The notes beneath the pieces were generated by a model, which was not told where the DNA came from, made no database searches, and saw only the letters and a list, made by a program, of their open reading frames with translations. A program made the position numbers and the translations under genes. From the NCBI RefSeq assembly GCF_900491745.1, contig NZ_UETR01000006.1:124001-188000 (forward strand): DNA of 64,000 bases. Reading direction: 5' to 3'. Position 1 is the first letter of the stretch. Every line of letters begins with the position of its first letter. Origin of the DNA: Amarolinea aalborgensis. GTDB taxonomy: Bacteria; Chloroflexota; Anaerolineae; SSC4; Amarolineaceae. Below are positions 1-9,089 of the stretch, in pieces.

Positions 1-377
1 AGCGTGGACAGATTGATTTCAACGACCTGCAAGGCGCGCGCGCCTTTGGCGGCTACAAGGCCTATGCGCAGTCCAAGCTGGCCAATGTGCTCTTTACCTA
101 TGAGCTGGCCGCACGCACGGCCGACGCCCGCGTGACCGCCAACTGCCTGCACCCCGGCGTTATTGGCACCAAGCTGCTGCAGACCGGATTTGGCATCGGC
201 GGCGCCACCCCGGATGCAGGCGCACGCACCTCGGTCTACCTGGCCTCCTCGCCTGAGGTGGAGACGGTCACCGGCGCCTACTTCGACAACCAGCGCGCGG
301 TGCCCTCCGCTCCGCACAGTCGCGATGTGGCTGTGCGCCGCCGGTTATGGGAGATTAGTGAAGAGTTGGTGAGGTGA
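1..377 (+). CDS. Short-chain dehydrogenase/reductase, C-terminal part (5' end outside window)
   Basis: The reading frame is open from base 3, so the gene starts upstream of the window. The visible 124 codons contain the SDR catalytic pair YAQSK (YxxxK, near the left edge), followed by a helix and the HPGVIGTKL segment typical of retinol-dehydrogenase-like classical SDRs. The expected reaction is NAD(P)H-dependent oxidation or reduction of a carbonyl or alcohol in the cytoplasm. The Rossmann glycine motif and the substrate-specific part are not visible, so the substrate cannot be named. It converges on the CoA-transferase gene, with a strong hairpin between them. Confidence 0.85.
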   Translation, partial: RGQIDFNDLQGARAFGGYKAYAQSKLANVLFTYELAARTADARVTANCLHPGVIGTKLLQTGFGIGGATPDAGARTSVYLASSPEVETVTGAYFDNQRAVPSAPHSRDVAVRRRLWEISEELVR

Positions 378-382
378 ATGAT

Positions 383-419
383 GCAGAAGCCCGATTTCAT
401 GGCGAAATCGGGCTTCTGC
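383..419. terminator. 15-bp perfect hairpin between convergent genes
   Basis: Arms 383-397 and 405-419 are perfectly complementary with a 7-nt loop. No T-run follows on either strand, so it is a terminator-like or mRNA-end stabilising structure that could serve both convergent genes rather than a canonical intrinsic terminator. Confidence 0.6.
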
Positions 420-440
420 GCAGGTAACGAGACAGGGGCG

Positions 441-1745
441 CTAGAGGTAGTGCTGCTCTTTGGCCCAGGCAGTCAGCTCGTCACGGAACTTCGGATGCGC
501 GATACGAATCAAGTTGAGACAGCGCTGACGAATCGTCTTGCCATACAACTCGGCGACGCCGTACTCTGTCACGACGTAATGGACATGGTTGCGGCTCGTG
601 GTGACGCCCGCGCCAGGCTGCAGCATGGGAACAATGCGTGAGACCGTGTCATTCTTGGTGGTGCTGGGCAGGGCGATAATGGGCCGACCGCCCTTGCTGC
701 GGGAGGCGCCGTAGATGAAGTCCAACTGCCCGCCAACCCCGCTGTAGAACTTGGTGCCGATCGAATCTGCACACACCTGGCCTGTCACATCCACCTCGAT
801 GGCAGAATTGATGCAAACCATGTTGTCATTCTGCGCGATGATGAACGGGTCATTGACATAATCTTGCGGGTGGAACTCCACGATCGGGTTGTTGTCCACA
901 AATTCATACAGGTTTTGGCTGCCCAGGATGAACCCGGCGACGATTTTGCCAGGATGCAGCGTCTTGCGTTCGTTGTTGATGACCCCAGCTTCCACGAGGG
1001 GAATGACGCCGTCAGAAAAAAGCTCGGTGTGAATGCCCAGGTCGCGCTTGCTGTTGAGGAAATGCAGCACGGCGTCGGGAATGGCGCCAATTCCCATCTG
1101 CATGGTGGCCCCGTCAGGAATCAGGTCCACAATGTGCTCGGCAATTTTCTTCTCCAGCTCGCCGGGCGTACCTTGCGGCACTTCCGGCAGCCGGTAGCTG
1201 ACCGGCACCATGTAGTCCACCTTGCTGATATGGATGAAGCTGTCCCCCAGGGCCCGCGGCATGAATTCGTTGACTTCCGCGATGACGATCTTCGCATTTT
1301 GTGCGGCCGGCTTGGTCAGGCCAACCTCCACGCCAAATGACAGATAGCCGTGCTCATCGGGCGGGGAGCAGTGAATCAAAGCAGCGTCAAGCGGCAGCTG
1401 CCCATTGCGGAACAAGCCCGGAATCTCCGACAAAAAGACCGGCGTAAAGTCGGCGCGGCCATCGTTCACCGCGCCGCGTACATTGTGGCTGATGAAGAGG
1501 GCATTGACGCGAATCTTGCCCGCCATTTCTGGCGCTACATACTTGGCATCCCCGATCGTTAGAACCTGCACAATCTCCACATTCTCAAGGTTGCCGGCTG
1601 CGGCCCGGTTGACCAGCGCGTTGAGGAGTTGTTGGGGAACGCTGCAATTCCCTGTCAAGAAAAGACGGTCCCCTGACTTGACGGCCTGTACCGCTTGATC
1701 GGCTAGAACGATTTTGTTCCAGCAGCGCATCATCCAGTTATTCAT
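441..1745 (-). CDS. Acetyl-CoA hydrolase/transferase family protein (4-hydroxybutyrate/butyryl CoA-transferase-like)
   Basis: 434 residues, the full length of the Cat2/AbfT-type CoA-transferase family, which moves CoA between an acyl-CoA and a free carboxylate through a glutamyl-CoA intermediate. The likely catalytic Glu is E241 in HTELFSDG. MGIGAIPDAVL (about 217-227), GVGGQLDFIYGA and VTEYGVAELYGKT near the C-terminus are family signatures. It is the last gene of the minus-strand array, 21 nt after the alanine-dehydrogenase-like gene, so probably co-transcribed. In this context it could release the carboxylic acid from the acyl-CoA made by the 2-oxoacid oxidoreductase upstream, forming acetyl-CoA. 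The exact acyl substrate cannot be read from sequence. Confidence 0.88.
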   Translation of the reverse strand: MNNWMMRCWNKIVLADQAVQAVKSGDRLFLTGNCSVPQQLLNALVNRAAAGNLENVEIVQVLTIGDAKYVAPEMAGKIRVNALFISHNVRGAVNDGRADFTPVFLSEIPGLFRNGQLPLDAALIHCSPPDEHGYLSFGVEVGLTKPAAQNAKIVIAEVNEFMPRALGDSFIHISKVDYMVPVSYRLPEVPQGTPGELEKKIAEHIVDLIPDGATMQMGIGAIPDAVLHFLNSKRDLGIHTELFSDGVIPLVEAGVINNERKTLHPGKIVAGFILGSQNLYEFVDNNPIVEFHPQDYVNDPFIIAQNDNMVCINSAIEVDVTGQVCADSIGTKFYSGVGGQLDFIYGASRSKGGRPIIALPSTTKNDTVSRIVPMLQPGAGVTTSRNHVHYVVTEYGVAELYGKTIRQRCLNLIRIAHPKFRDELTAWAKEQHYL

Positions 1746-1766
1746 AGCTCAATCATCCCACATTCT

Positions 1767-2861
1767 TTATGAGCTCATACTGTAGGCGGCAGTCAGGCCA
1801 GGCAGCAGGATCTTGCCTGCCCGGATATTTACGCCGCGCGCCAGTGATGGTGACTTCTCGATGGCCGCATCCAAACCCTCGGACGCAATACTATGGATAT
1901 AGGGCCAGGCTGCGTTGTTGAAAGCGTGCGTGGCCGTGCGCGCCACAATGCCGGTCATATTCGGGACGCAGTAGTGGATTATGCCTTCTTCGATGTAGGT
2001 GGGGGATGTGTGCGTGGTGGGTCGCGTGGTTTCCACACAGCCGCCCGTCGTCACCGCCACATCCATAATGATGGAGCGACGCTTCATACTGCGCACCAAT
2101 TCGCGGCTGATCAGAATCGGTGAGCGCGCGCCTGGCACCTGAATAGCGCCGACAACGACATCGGCAAAGCGCACCATCTTGTCCACATTGAGTGGATTGG
2201 ACATCAGCGTGACCACACGCCCCATGAACAGGTTATCAATAAAATGCAGGCGCTTGATGTCCTGATCCAGGAGGTACACGTTGGCGCCCAGGCCGAGGAA
2301 AACGCGCGCGGCGTTGACGCCTACCATGCCACCGCCCAGAATGACGACTTCAGCCGGCGCCACCCCAGGCACGCCGCCCAACAGAATACCCTTGCCGCCG
2401 CTGGTGTTCTCCAGTAGACGCGCGGCCACTTGGGCGCACATGCGGCCGGTGATTTCACTGATTGGCTGCAGCACAGGCAGCGAGCCATCGTCCTCTTGAA
2501 TGGTCTCATAGCCGATGGCCGTGACATGGTTGTTCAGGAAGTGCTGCACACGGCTTTTGCGCGCGGCCGGCAGATACAAGAAGCCACAGACGACCTGGTC
2601 GCTGCGCAGCCAGATGGTTTCTTCGGGCGTAGGACGAGCCACTTTGAGTACGAGCTCGGCGCGGGCAAACGCCTCTTCGGTGGCATAGACCAAGATTGCG
2701 CCCGCGCGACGGTAATCCTCATCGCTGTAGCCGCTGCCAACACCGGCGCCTTGCTCTACGTAGATGCGATGCCCCTCGTCGTGCAAAATCTGCACATTTG
2801 CCGGCGTGATGCCCACCCGATACTCGCTGGCCCTGCGTTCACGCGGGACTCCGATATCCAT
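1767..2861 (-). CDS. Alanine dehydrogenase/PNT-family NAD-binding protein with altered active site
   Basis: 364 residues starting at ATG 2861, chosen for AAGGAGATCAT just upstream; an upstream in-frame start at 2900 lacks this. Overall length and sequence follow alanine dehydrogenase: VPRERRASEYRVGITPA at the N-terminus (keeping the substrate Arg equivalent to R15 of the M. tuberculosis enzyme), a Rossmann motif GGGMVGVNAARVFL (about 176-189), and an Ald-like C-terminal segment with RPTT and HYCVPNM. By manual alignment from memory, however, the catalytic residues K75, H96 and D270 of the M. tuberculosis enzyme are replaced by Ala (LKVARP), Tyr (GFLYL) and Thr (DVAVTTGG). The LKVARP segment resembles the transhydrogenase alpha subunit. 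It may act on another substrate or be non-catalytic; automatic annotation as ald would be unsafe. Confidence 0.8.
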   Translation of the reverse strand: MDIGVPRERRASEYRVGITPANVQILHDEGHRIYVEQGAGVGSGYSDEDYRRAGAILVYATEEAFARAELVLKVARPTPEETIWLRSDQVVCGFLYLPAARKSRVQHFLNNHVTAIGYETIQEDDGSLPVLQPISEITGRMCAQVAARLLENTSGGKGILLGGVPGVAPAEVVILGGGMVGVNAARVFLGLGANVYLLDQDIKRLHFIDNLFMGRVVTLMSNPLNVDKMVRFADVVVGAIQVPGARSPILISRELVRSMKRRSIIMDVAVTTGGCVETTRPTTHTSPTYIEEGIIHYCVPNMTGIVARTATHAFNNAAWPYIHSIASEGLDAAIEKSPSLARGVNIRAGKILLPGLTAAYSMSS

Positions 2862-2929
2862 ATGATCTCCTTCGCTTTGCTGTTTTCCATCCGCAAGCAA
2901 CCGTTAGCCACGTCGCTTGGCAAAATCGG

Positions 2930-3349
2930 TCAAGTTTCTTTCCACTCACGTACGAGCAGTCGAAAAATATCTGTCTCTGTCACCATCCCGATCACAGCGC
3001 CATCGCCATCTACGACTGGCAGGCCGCCGATTTTGTGCGCCAACAGCATTTCAACCACTTCCACGACTGGGGCGTCTGGCGCCACGGTATAGACGTCACG
3101 CGTCATGGCGTCGCCTACGGTCAACCAGGTGGCTGACCTGGGGTCATAGGGGTCTACAGCCGTCGCCATCGAGGCCACGCGTACATCGCCCTGGGTCAGA
3201 ATACCCACCAGTTGCCCATCGTCATCCAACACCGGCAAACGACGGATTTTCTGGCTTTCCAACGTGGCTGCCGCCTCATCCAGGTCGGCCTCATAATGAA
3301 TCGTGAGGGCCGGAGAACTCATAATGTCGCGCACAAAATAGGTTGGCAC
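2930..3349 (-). CDS. Tandem CBS-domain protein
   Basis: 139 residues, almost entirely two CBS domains (about 5-60 and 75-130), with characteristic IRRLPVLDDDGQLVGILTQGD and IGGLPVVDGDGAVIGMVTETD segments. CBS pairs usually bind adenine nucleotides and sense energy state. The start is GTG 3349, preceded by AAAGGAG at 8-nt spacing; the frame extends upstream to 3484 but that part shows no conservation. It precedes the alanine-dehydrogenase-like gene on the same strand and resembles the CBS protein at the head of the same array (8305-8742). No catalytic domain is attached, so it is probably a stand-alone regulator of the array's enzymes; that is inference. Confidence 0.85.
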   Translation of the reverse strand: MPTYFVRDIMSSPALTIHYEADLDEAAATLESQKIRRLPVLDDDGQLVGILTQGDVRVASMATAVDPYDPRSATWLTVGDAMTRDVYTVAPDAPVVEVVEMLLAHKIGGLPVVDGDGAVIGMVTETDIFRLLVREWKET

Positions 3350-3461
3350 TGTTCGTCTCCTTTGAAGCGGTCCACAGCCAGGTCTACCCAAAACCCGGTC
3401 TTGGGCGCTACGCGGCGCTTCTGACAACAGCGCCAACAACCGGATTTCCTGCGAGGATAAT

Positions 3462-3504
3462 ACGAAGGACGAACGGTCATCCACACTGATCTTTCGTCCT
3501 TCGT
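3462..3504. other. Inverted repeat in the intergenic region 3350-3567
   Basis: Arms ACGAAGGACGAA (3462-3473) and TTCGTCCTTCGT (3493-3504) form a 12-bp stem with a 19-nt loop. A run of five T follows on the plus strand, but both flanking genes are on the minus strand, where no U-tract would follow. It could be an mRNA processing or stabilising element between the aminotransferase and the CBS gene. The rest of this gap is unremarkable. Confidence 0.35.
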
Positions 3505-3567
3505 GTTTTTATGCGCCACAGGCCATGCGCCGATGCACGCGGCCCGGGCAAACGAGTTGAACTGCGC

Positions 3568-4857
3568 TTAGTTCATGCTCAAAGCAGGCGCCGGTGCAGC
3601 CACCAGCGTCGTTTGGCCGGTCATACGCCGCTCAATGGCGCGCGCCAGGCGTCGAATTCCTTCTTCGAGCATGGCTGGCTCCGCATTGGAGAAGTTGAGG
3701 CGCATGGTGTTGAGATGCCCGCCGCTGCGGCCCGCGGCATAGAACGCATGCCCAGGCACAAACGCCACCTTCTCTTGCACGGCATCTTGCAGCAGCTCTT
3801 CTGCATTGATCTCCGGCGGCAATTCAACCCACAAGAACAAGCCGCCGCGCGGGTGTGTCCACTGCACGCCTGGCGGGAAGTAGCGCGCCATGGCCGCCAG
3901 CATCACATCCCGGCGTTCACCGTAGACCTTACGCAAGGTGCGTACATGCTTTTCCAGGAAGCCGTCCTTGGCCACCTCGTACGCCACCATTTGATCAAAA
4001 ATGCTGCTGTGCAGGTCCATGCCCTGCTTGGCTTGCACGCACTTTTGAATGACCTCCACTGGCGCCACAATCCAACCGAGGCGCAGGCCGGGCGCCAGCG
4101 TCTTGGAGAACGTGCTCAGGTAGATGATATTGCCCTTGAAGTAGCCGTGACCATCACACGCTCGCGACTCGAGATGTTCACAGTCCAACTGCACCAGGCT
4201 AGGTAAATGTTCGCCCTCATAGAGCAGCTCGCCATAGGGATCATCCTCAATAATAGGGATGCCGTAACGATCCGCCAGTTCCACCACTTCCTGCCGCCGT
4301 TCCAAGGATAGGGTTACGCCGCCGGGATTATGGAAGTTGGGAAGCACATACATAAACTTGACGCCGGCGCGCAGCGCTTCTTCGAGCAGATCCACCTGCA
4401 TCCCGTCCCGGTCAATGGGCACCTCAATGTACTCTGCCTGGTAAGCATTCCAGGCCTGCAGCGCGCCCAGGTACGTTGGTCGCTCGACCAGGATCGTATC
4501 GCCGGGATTGATCAGCAGCTTGCCGATCAGGTCAAGGGCCTGCTGCGAGCCGGAGGTGATGAGGACATTGTCTTCTTTGGCATGGATGCCATAATGCGCC
4601 ATCTTATCCACAATCAGCGAGCGTAATGGCCCGTAGCCCTCCGTCGCGCTGTATTGTAATGCCTGTCTGCCCGACTGGGCAAGAACCTTATCGGCCGCGG
4701 CACGGAAAGCCTCGACCGGGAAAAACTCGGGCGCGGGCAACCCACCCGCAAACGAGATAATATCTGGCTGCTGCGTAAACTTGAGCAGTTCACGAATGAT
4801 GGAACTGCTCATCCGTTGATTGCGCTGTGCATATCGTCGTTGCCACGGCGTTGTCAT
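3568..4857 (-). CDS. PLP-dependent aminotransferase, class I/II (2-aminoadipate/aromatic aminotransferase-like)
   Basis: 429 residues, fold type I aminotransferase of the LysN/AroAT-like subgroup. Visible motifs are SFAGGLPAPEFFP at the N-terminus, ITSGSQQALDLIGK, PNFHNPGG (PLP-site Asn), EDDPYGEL (PLP-pyridine Asp) and the PLP-lysine site STFSKTLAPGLRLGW. It exchanges an amino group between an amino acid and a 2-oxo acid. AAGGAG lies correctly before ATG 4857. Placed directly after the 2-oxoacid:ferredoxin oxidoreductase and UspA genes, it is well suited to feed 2-oxo acids to that enzyme. The amino-acid specificity cannot be fixed from sequence. Confidence 0.9.
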   Translation of the reverse strand: MTTPWQRRYAQRNQRMSSSIIRELLKFTQQPDIISFAGGLPAPEFFPVEAFRAAADKVLAQSGRQALQYSATEGYGPLRSLIVDKMAHYGIHAKEDNVLITSGSQQALDLIGKLLINPGDTILVERPTYLGALQAWNAYQAEYIEVPIDRDGMQVDLLEEALRAGVKFMYVLPNFHNPGGVTLSLERRQEVVELADRYGIPIIEDDPYGELLYEGEHLPSLVQLDCEHLESRACDGHGYFKGNIIYLSTFSKTLAPGLRLGWIVAPVEVIQKCVQAKQGMDLHSSIFDQMVAYEVAKDGFLEKHVRTLRKVYGERRDVMLAAMARYFPPGVQWTHPRGGLFLWVELPPEINAEELLQDAVQEKVAFVPGHAFYAAGRSGGHLNTMRLNFSNAEPAMLEEGIRRLARAIERRMTGQTTLVAAPAPALSMN

Positions 4858-4925
4858 AGTTACACTCCTTTGTGTCTATCACACGGCATGTGGGGCGGCG
4901 GCGGCCACCCCATAGATAAAAAGCG

Positions 4926-5369
4926 TCATTTGCCACGCGCACGAATGAGCAAGACGGGACAAGGCGCAGCCTGCAGCACTTTCTCGGCGACGCTGCCGTA
5001 CACCCAGCGGCTGATCCCACCTCGGCCATGTGTGGACATGACAATCAAGTCTACATGTTCAGATTTGGCAAAATCAGTGATGGCGTCGGGCACGGGGCCA
5101 TCCAAAATGGCAGTCTGGTACGAGATACCCTTTTCGCGCAGCTCGCCGGATACACCCTGCAAGTATTGCGCGGCCTGGTCACGCAGCCCGGGCAGTTCAG
5201 TCACTGCGCCGGAAAGGACCAAGTCAGGCGCAATCAACTGGTAGGGCGAAATGACCACGCGCAGAAGGATCATGTTGCTCTTGAACTCCAGCGCCAGGGC
5301 CTCCGCGTGGTGAAGCGCGGCTTCGGCCAGCGCTGAACCATCCAGCGGTACGAGAATGTTCTGATACAT
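4926..5369 (-). CDS. Universal stress protein, UspA family
   Basis: 147 residues, a single Usp domain of normal length. The N-terminal beta strand MYQNILVPLDGS and the ATP-binding motif THGRGGISRWVYGSVAEKV (G-2x-G-9x-G-S) are intact, so nucleotide binding is expected. The start ATG 5369 is supported by GGAG upstream. It lies 34 nt after the gamma subunit gene and 68 nt before the aminotransferase gene, within the same minus-strand array. An energy or stress response role tied to this catabolic operon is inferred from position only. Confidence 0.92.
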   Translation of the reverse strand: MYQNILVPLDGSALAEAALHHAEALALEFKSNMILLRVVISPYQLIAPDLVLSGAVTELPGLRDQAAQYLQGVSGELREKGISYQTAILDGPVPDAITDFAKSEHVDLIVMSTHGRGGISRWVYGSVAEKVLQAAPCPVLLIRARGK

Positions 5370-5403
5370 TATCTTGTCTCCTGTTATCACAATCGCCAGG
5401 CCG

Positions 5404-5952
5404 TCATGCGTGCAGTGGCATGGCATACTCCGCGCCGCGGCGCAGGGCCACCTTGTTTGGCTCCAGGAAGCGCCGGTTGCGCTCTGGCAGGTGGGCCAGC
5501 AACGCTCGATCCAGGGCTTCGAGCGGCAGCAGGTTGGTGGCCTGCAGCAGGGCGCCTAGCATAATGACATTCGTCAATTTTACATTTCCCAGCGCTGTGG
5601 CAATCTCGTTGCCCGGCACGGGGATCACGTGGATGTCCGCACGCGTCACGGCACGCGGCACCAACGAACTGTTGTAGATCAGGAAGCCGCCCGGTTTGAC
5701 CAACGATTCATACTTATCCACGGACGGCAGATTGAGAGCGATCACGGCGTCAGGAGTCCGCACCAGGGGGGCGCCAACTTCTTCATCCCCCACGACCACA
5801 ATGCAGTGCGCTGTACCGCCGCGCATTTCTGGGCCATAGGACGGGATCCAGGTCACCGCTTTGCCTTCATCCATGCTGGCGTAGGCCATCAACTGGCCGG
5901 CGAACAGAGCACCCTGCCCGCCAAAGCCAGAGAAAATGATCGAGAATTCCAT
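5404..5952 (-). CDS. 2-oxoacid:ferredoxin oxidoreductase, gamma subunit
   Basis: 182 residues, usual length for the gamma (PorG/KorC/VorA-type) subunit of 2-oxoacid:acceptor oxidoreductases. GFGGQGALFAGQLMAYA at the N-terminus and SYGPEMRGGTAHC near residue 40 are diagnostic. ATG 5952 was chosen because AAAGGAG sits 8 nt upstream; a GTG at 5961 would overlap that ribosome site. It follows the beta subunit gene and completes the alpha-beta-gamma-delta set. Confidence 0.92.
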   Translation of the reverse strand: MEFSIIFSGFGGQGALFAGQLMAYASMDEGKAVTWIPSYGPEMRGGTAHCIVVVGDEEVGAPLVRTPDAVIALNLPSVDKYESLVKPGGFLIYNSSLVPRAVTRADIHVIPVPGNEIATALGNVKLTNVIMLGALLQATNLLPLEALDRALLAHLPERNRRFLEPNKVALRRGAEYAMPLHA

Positions 5953-6009
5953 CTGATTCACTCCTTTGTGAATATCTCTGTGTGAAGTCCGAATGCGTAG
6001 GTTCCCTGC

Positions 6010-6791
<782 letters not shown>

Positions 6792-6795
<4 letters not shown>

Positions 6796-7973
6796 GACGT
6801 CACCTCCGCCGGGTTCGTAGTCAGGGCATTCGCCGTGGTCATCTGGCGCAGCGCCGCGCCCGGCTGACCACTGCCGTTATGCTTGAAGCCGTTGGTGTGT
6901 CCGTTCGACTTCACCGTGCTGTAGAGTGAAACCAGGGTGTGCAGTGAATTCAGAATTTCGTCAGGCAGGGGGATCGAACCGCCCATACGGCCATAGAAGT
7001 GCACCGGCGCCCGTCCCTCTACAATGGCTTTGACGTCGTTGAGCATCTGGCCAGCGTTCATTTCGACCACCAGGATTGCTTTCTTGCCGGCCGCTAACTC
7101 GCGCAGGCGATCCTCTGGGTAAGGCCAAAGCGTGACTGGGCGCAATAGACCTACACGAATGCCCTGCGCCCGCGCCTGTCGGATGGCCGAAGTGGCTACC
7201 CGCCCCATCGTGCCAAAGGCCACAATCAGATACTCGGCATCCTCGGTCATGAACTCTTTGCTGCGCACTTCATGCGCCTTGATCTCTGCCAGTTTGGCCT
7301 GCAAATGCAGATTGTGCTTCTCCAGCCCCTCAGCCGTCAGGTTGAGCGACGTGATCGAACGATGCGGCCGACCAACGGCCCCGCACAGCGCCCAGTCTGG
7401 CTTTTCGGTGCGTAGAGGCTTGCTGGGCGGCATCTCGGCCGGCTCCATCATTTGCCCGATGGTGCCATCAGCCAGGATAACGACCGTGGTGCGATAACGA
7501 TCGGCTAGATCGAAAGCCTCATAGGTCATGTCAACCGCTTCTTGCACGGTGGCAGGCGCCAGCACGATGTTGTTGTAGTCGCCGTGCCCGGCTGACTTCA
7601 CCATCTGAAAGTAATCTGACTGCGAAGGCTGGATGTTGCCCAAACCAGGTCCCCCGCGCATGATGTCAACCATCACGCAGGGCACTTCGGACCCGGCAAT
7701 GTAAGACAAGCCTTCTTGCATCAGGCTGACGCCAGGGCTTGACGATGAGGTCATGACACGTGAGCCGCCGCAGGCCGCGCCGTACACCATGTTGATGGCG
7801 CCTAGCTCGCTTTCGGCCTGCAAAAAAACTCGCCCAAGTGCAGGCATTTGGGCGGCCATATACTCCAATAATTCGGTCTGGGGGGTAATCGGGTAGCCAA
7901 AGTAGGCTTCTACGCCGGCACGGATGGCAGCTTCGGCGATTGCTTCGTTGCCCTTCCATAGCTCCTTTGCCAT
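6792..7973 (-). CDS. 2-oxoacid:ferredoxin oxidoreductase, alpha subunit
   Basis: 393 residues from ATG 7973, supported by AAAGGAG; the open frame reaches 8102 but that part overlaps the ferredoxin gene and has no ribosome site. GYPITPQTELLEYMA (about 25-39), SELGAINMVYGAACGG and TSSSSPGVSLMQEG are hallmarks of the alpha (pyrimidine-binding) subunit of VorB/KorA-type enzymes. It contributes substrate binding and completes the TPP site with the beta subunit. It is preceded by the ferredoxin-like delta subunit, the standard order of four-subunit enzymes. Confidence 0.93.
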
Positions 7974-8010
7974 GGTTAATCTCCTTTGATCTGTGTTCAA
8001 TTTTCCAAAA

Positions 8011-8262
8011 CTAGGCCGCCAAGGCAGCCCGCTGCGGCGTCTTTGCCTGATAGCGATAGACCTTGAACACGACATCAGGGCAAATGACAGCGCATAAAGC
8101 ACAGCCTGTGCATTTGTCCTGTGGGTCTATCAGTTCAACCGGGTGATACCCTTTTGCGTTGAGGGCGGCTGACATGTGCAACACCTCTTGTGGGCAGACA
8201 GTGGTGCATAGTTCACAGCCTTTGCAGCGATTCGCCGCAACTACAACAGTACCTCTTGCCAT
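8011..8262 (-). CDS. 2x[4Fe-4S] ferredoxin-like delta subunit of 2-oxoacid oxidoreductase
   Basis: 83 residues with two complete cluster motifs, CKGCELCTTVCP (13-24) and CTGCALCAVICP (51-62), so it should bind two [4Fe-4S] clusters. AAAGGAGG precedes ATG 8262. It lies 37 nt upstream of the alpha gene and relays electrons from the TPP site to soluble ferredoxin. The stretch between the two motifs is longer than in simple clostridial ferredoxins, as is usual for these delta subunits. Confidence 0.93.
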   Translation of the reverse strand: MARGTVVVAANRCKGCELCTTVCPQEVLHMSAALNAKGYHPVELIDPQDKCTGCALCAVICPDVVFKVYRYQAKTPQRAALAA

Positions 8263-8304
8263 ACGTGTTCCTCCTTTGGAAATGCCGTCATCGTTGACGG
8301 TGTC

Positions 8305-8742
8305 TCAGGTTGGCGCCTGATTACTTTGTTCGGCCTCAAGTAGCTCGATCAAATGGTCGAGCAAGTCAGTTTCGGTGATGATTCCAACCAGCACGCCTGC
8401 GCGCAAAACTGGAATACCGCCCACTTTCCGGCTGCGCATGGTGACGGCGGCTTCGAGCACATCGGCATCCGGCGAAATCGTCACCGGGTTGGGCGTCATG
8501 CAAGCGCCCACTTCGATGTGCTCCAGAAGAAAGTTATCGTACCATTTTTCATGCAACAGGATGGGAGAGTTGGTCGCACGGCGCATATCGCGATCAGTCA
8601 CGATACCAACCAAGCGTCCGTTTTCGACAACTGGCAAACGGCGAAAGTTGCCTTGACGCATCAGCGTGATGGCCGTATCAATGGATTGCGAGGGTTGAAC
8701 CGTGACAGGGTTTTCTGTCATGATTTCAGCAACACGAGTCAT
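8305..8742 (-). CDS. Tandem CBS-domain protein heading the 2-oxoacid oxidoreductase operon
   Basis: 145 residues with two CBS domains (about 5-60 and 80-135), including FRRLPVVENGRLVGIVTDRD and VGGIPVLRAGVLVGIITETD. AGAGGAAAACGG precedes ATG 8742. It is the first gene of the minus-strand array, 42 nt before the ferredoxin gene. CBS pairs of this kind bind AMP, ATP or SAM; coupling enzyme activity to energy charge is a reasonable inference. A second such protein sits further down the same array (2930-3349). Confidence 0.88.
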   Translation of the reverse strand: MTRVAEIMTENPVTVQPSQSIDTAITLMRQGNFRRLPVVENGRLVGIVTDRDMRRATNSPILLHEKWYDNFLLEHIEVGACMTPNPVTISPDADVLEAAVTMRSRKVGGIPVLRAGVLVGIITETDLLDHLIELLEAEQSNQAPT

Positions 8743-8820
8743 CCGTTTTCCTCTATGAGAAGGTTGTGCTCACACAGATTGGTGCATCAGTGCCATCAAG
8801 CATGCCTGGACTGCCAGTCT

Positions 8821-8862
8821 ATTGTAACCCCTGGCGCGCGTTTTCAACATGATACCTATCAT
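8821..8862 (-). promoter_or_regulatory. Candidate promoter and palindromic operator of the 2-oxoacid oxidoreductase array
   Basis: On the minus strand TTGAAA (8842-8847) and TACAAT (8821-8826) are separated by 15 bp, a short but usable spacing. Directly upstream of the -35 lies the palindrome ATGATACCTATCAT (8849-8862; perfect apart from the central two bases), a likely operator for an unidentified regulator. The rest of the 8743-9089 gap shows no gene or other structure that I can support. Confidence 0.45.
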
Positions 8863-9089
8863 ACCTTATGGCCTAGTCGCGGTTGACCGTGGCCTTTGGC
8901 GGGGACGCCGACAGAATATCCCTACGGCAAGCGAGACCAGACATCACCTTTTCGCCGAAGGAACAGGTTGCGGCCGCAGAGTTAGGCGCAGGTCGCACCG
9001 GCTGACAGCACCGCCGGGCACAAAAAGAAGCGCCGGGCTGCAGCGACGCAGTCCGGCCTGAGCCATGAATGGATCGGATAGGATGTGGA

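Noticed and set aside
1767..2861. Simple call as alanine dehydrogenase (ald)
   Set aside because: The residues equivalent to K75, H96 and D270 are replaced, so the enzymatic name is not supported.
3462..3510. Intrinsic terminator with a T-run on the plus strand
   Set aside because: Both flanking genes are on the minus strand and no plus-strand transcript is expected; listed only as an inverted repeat.
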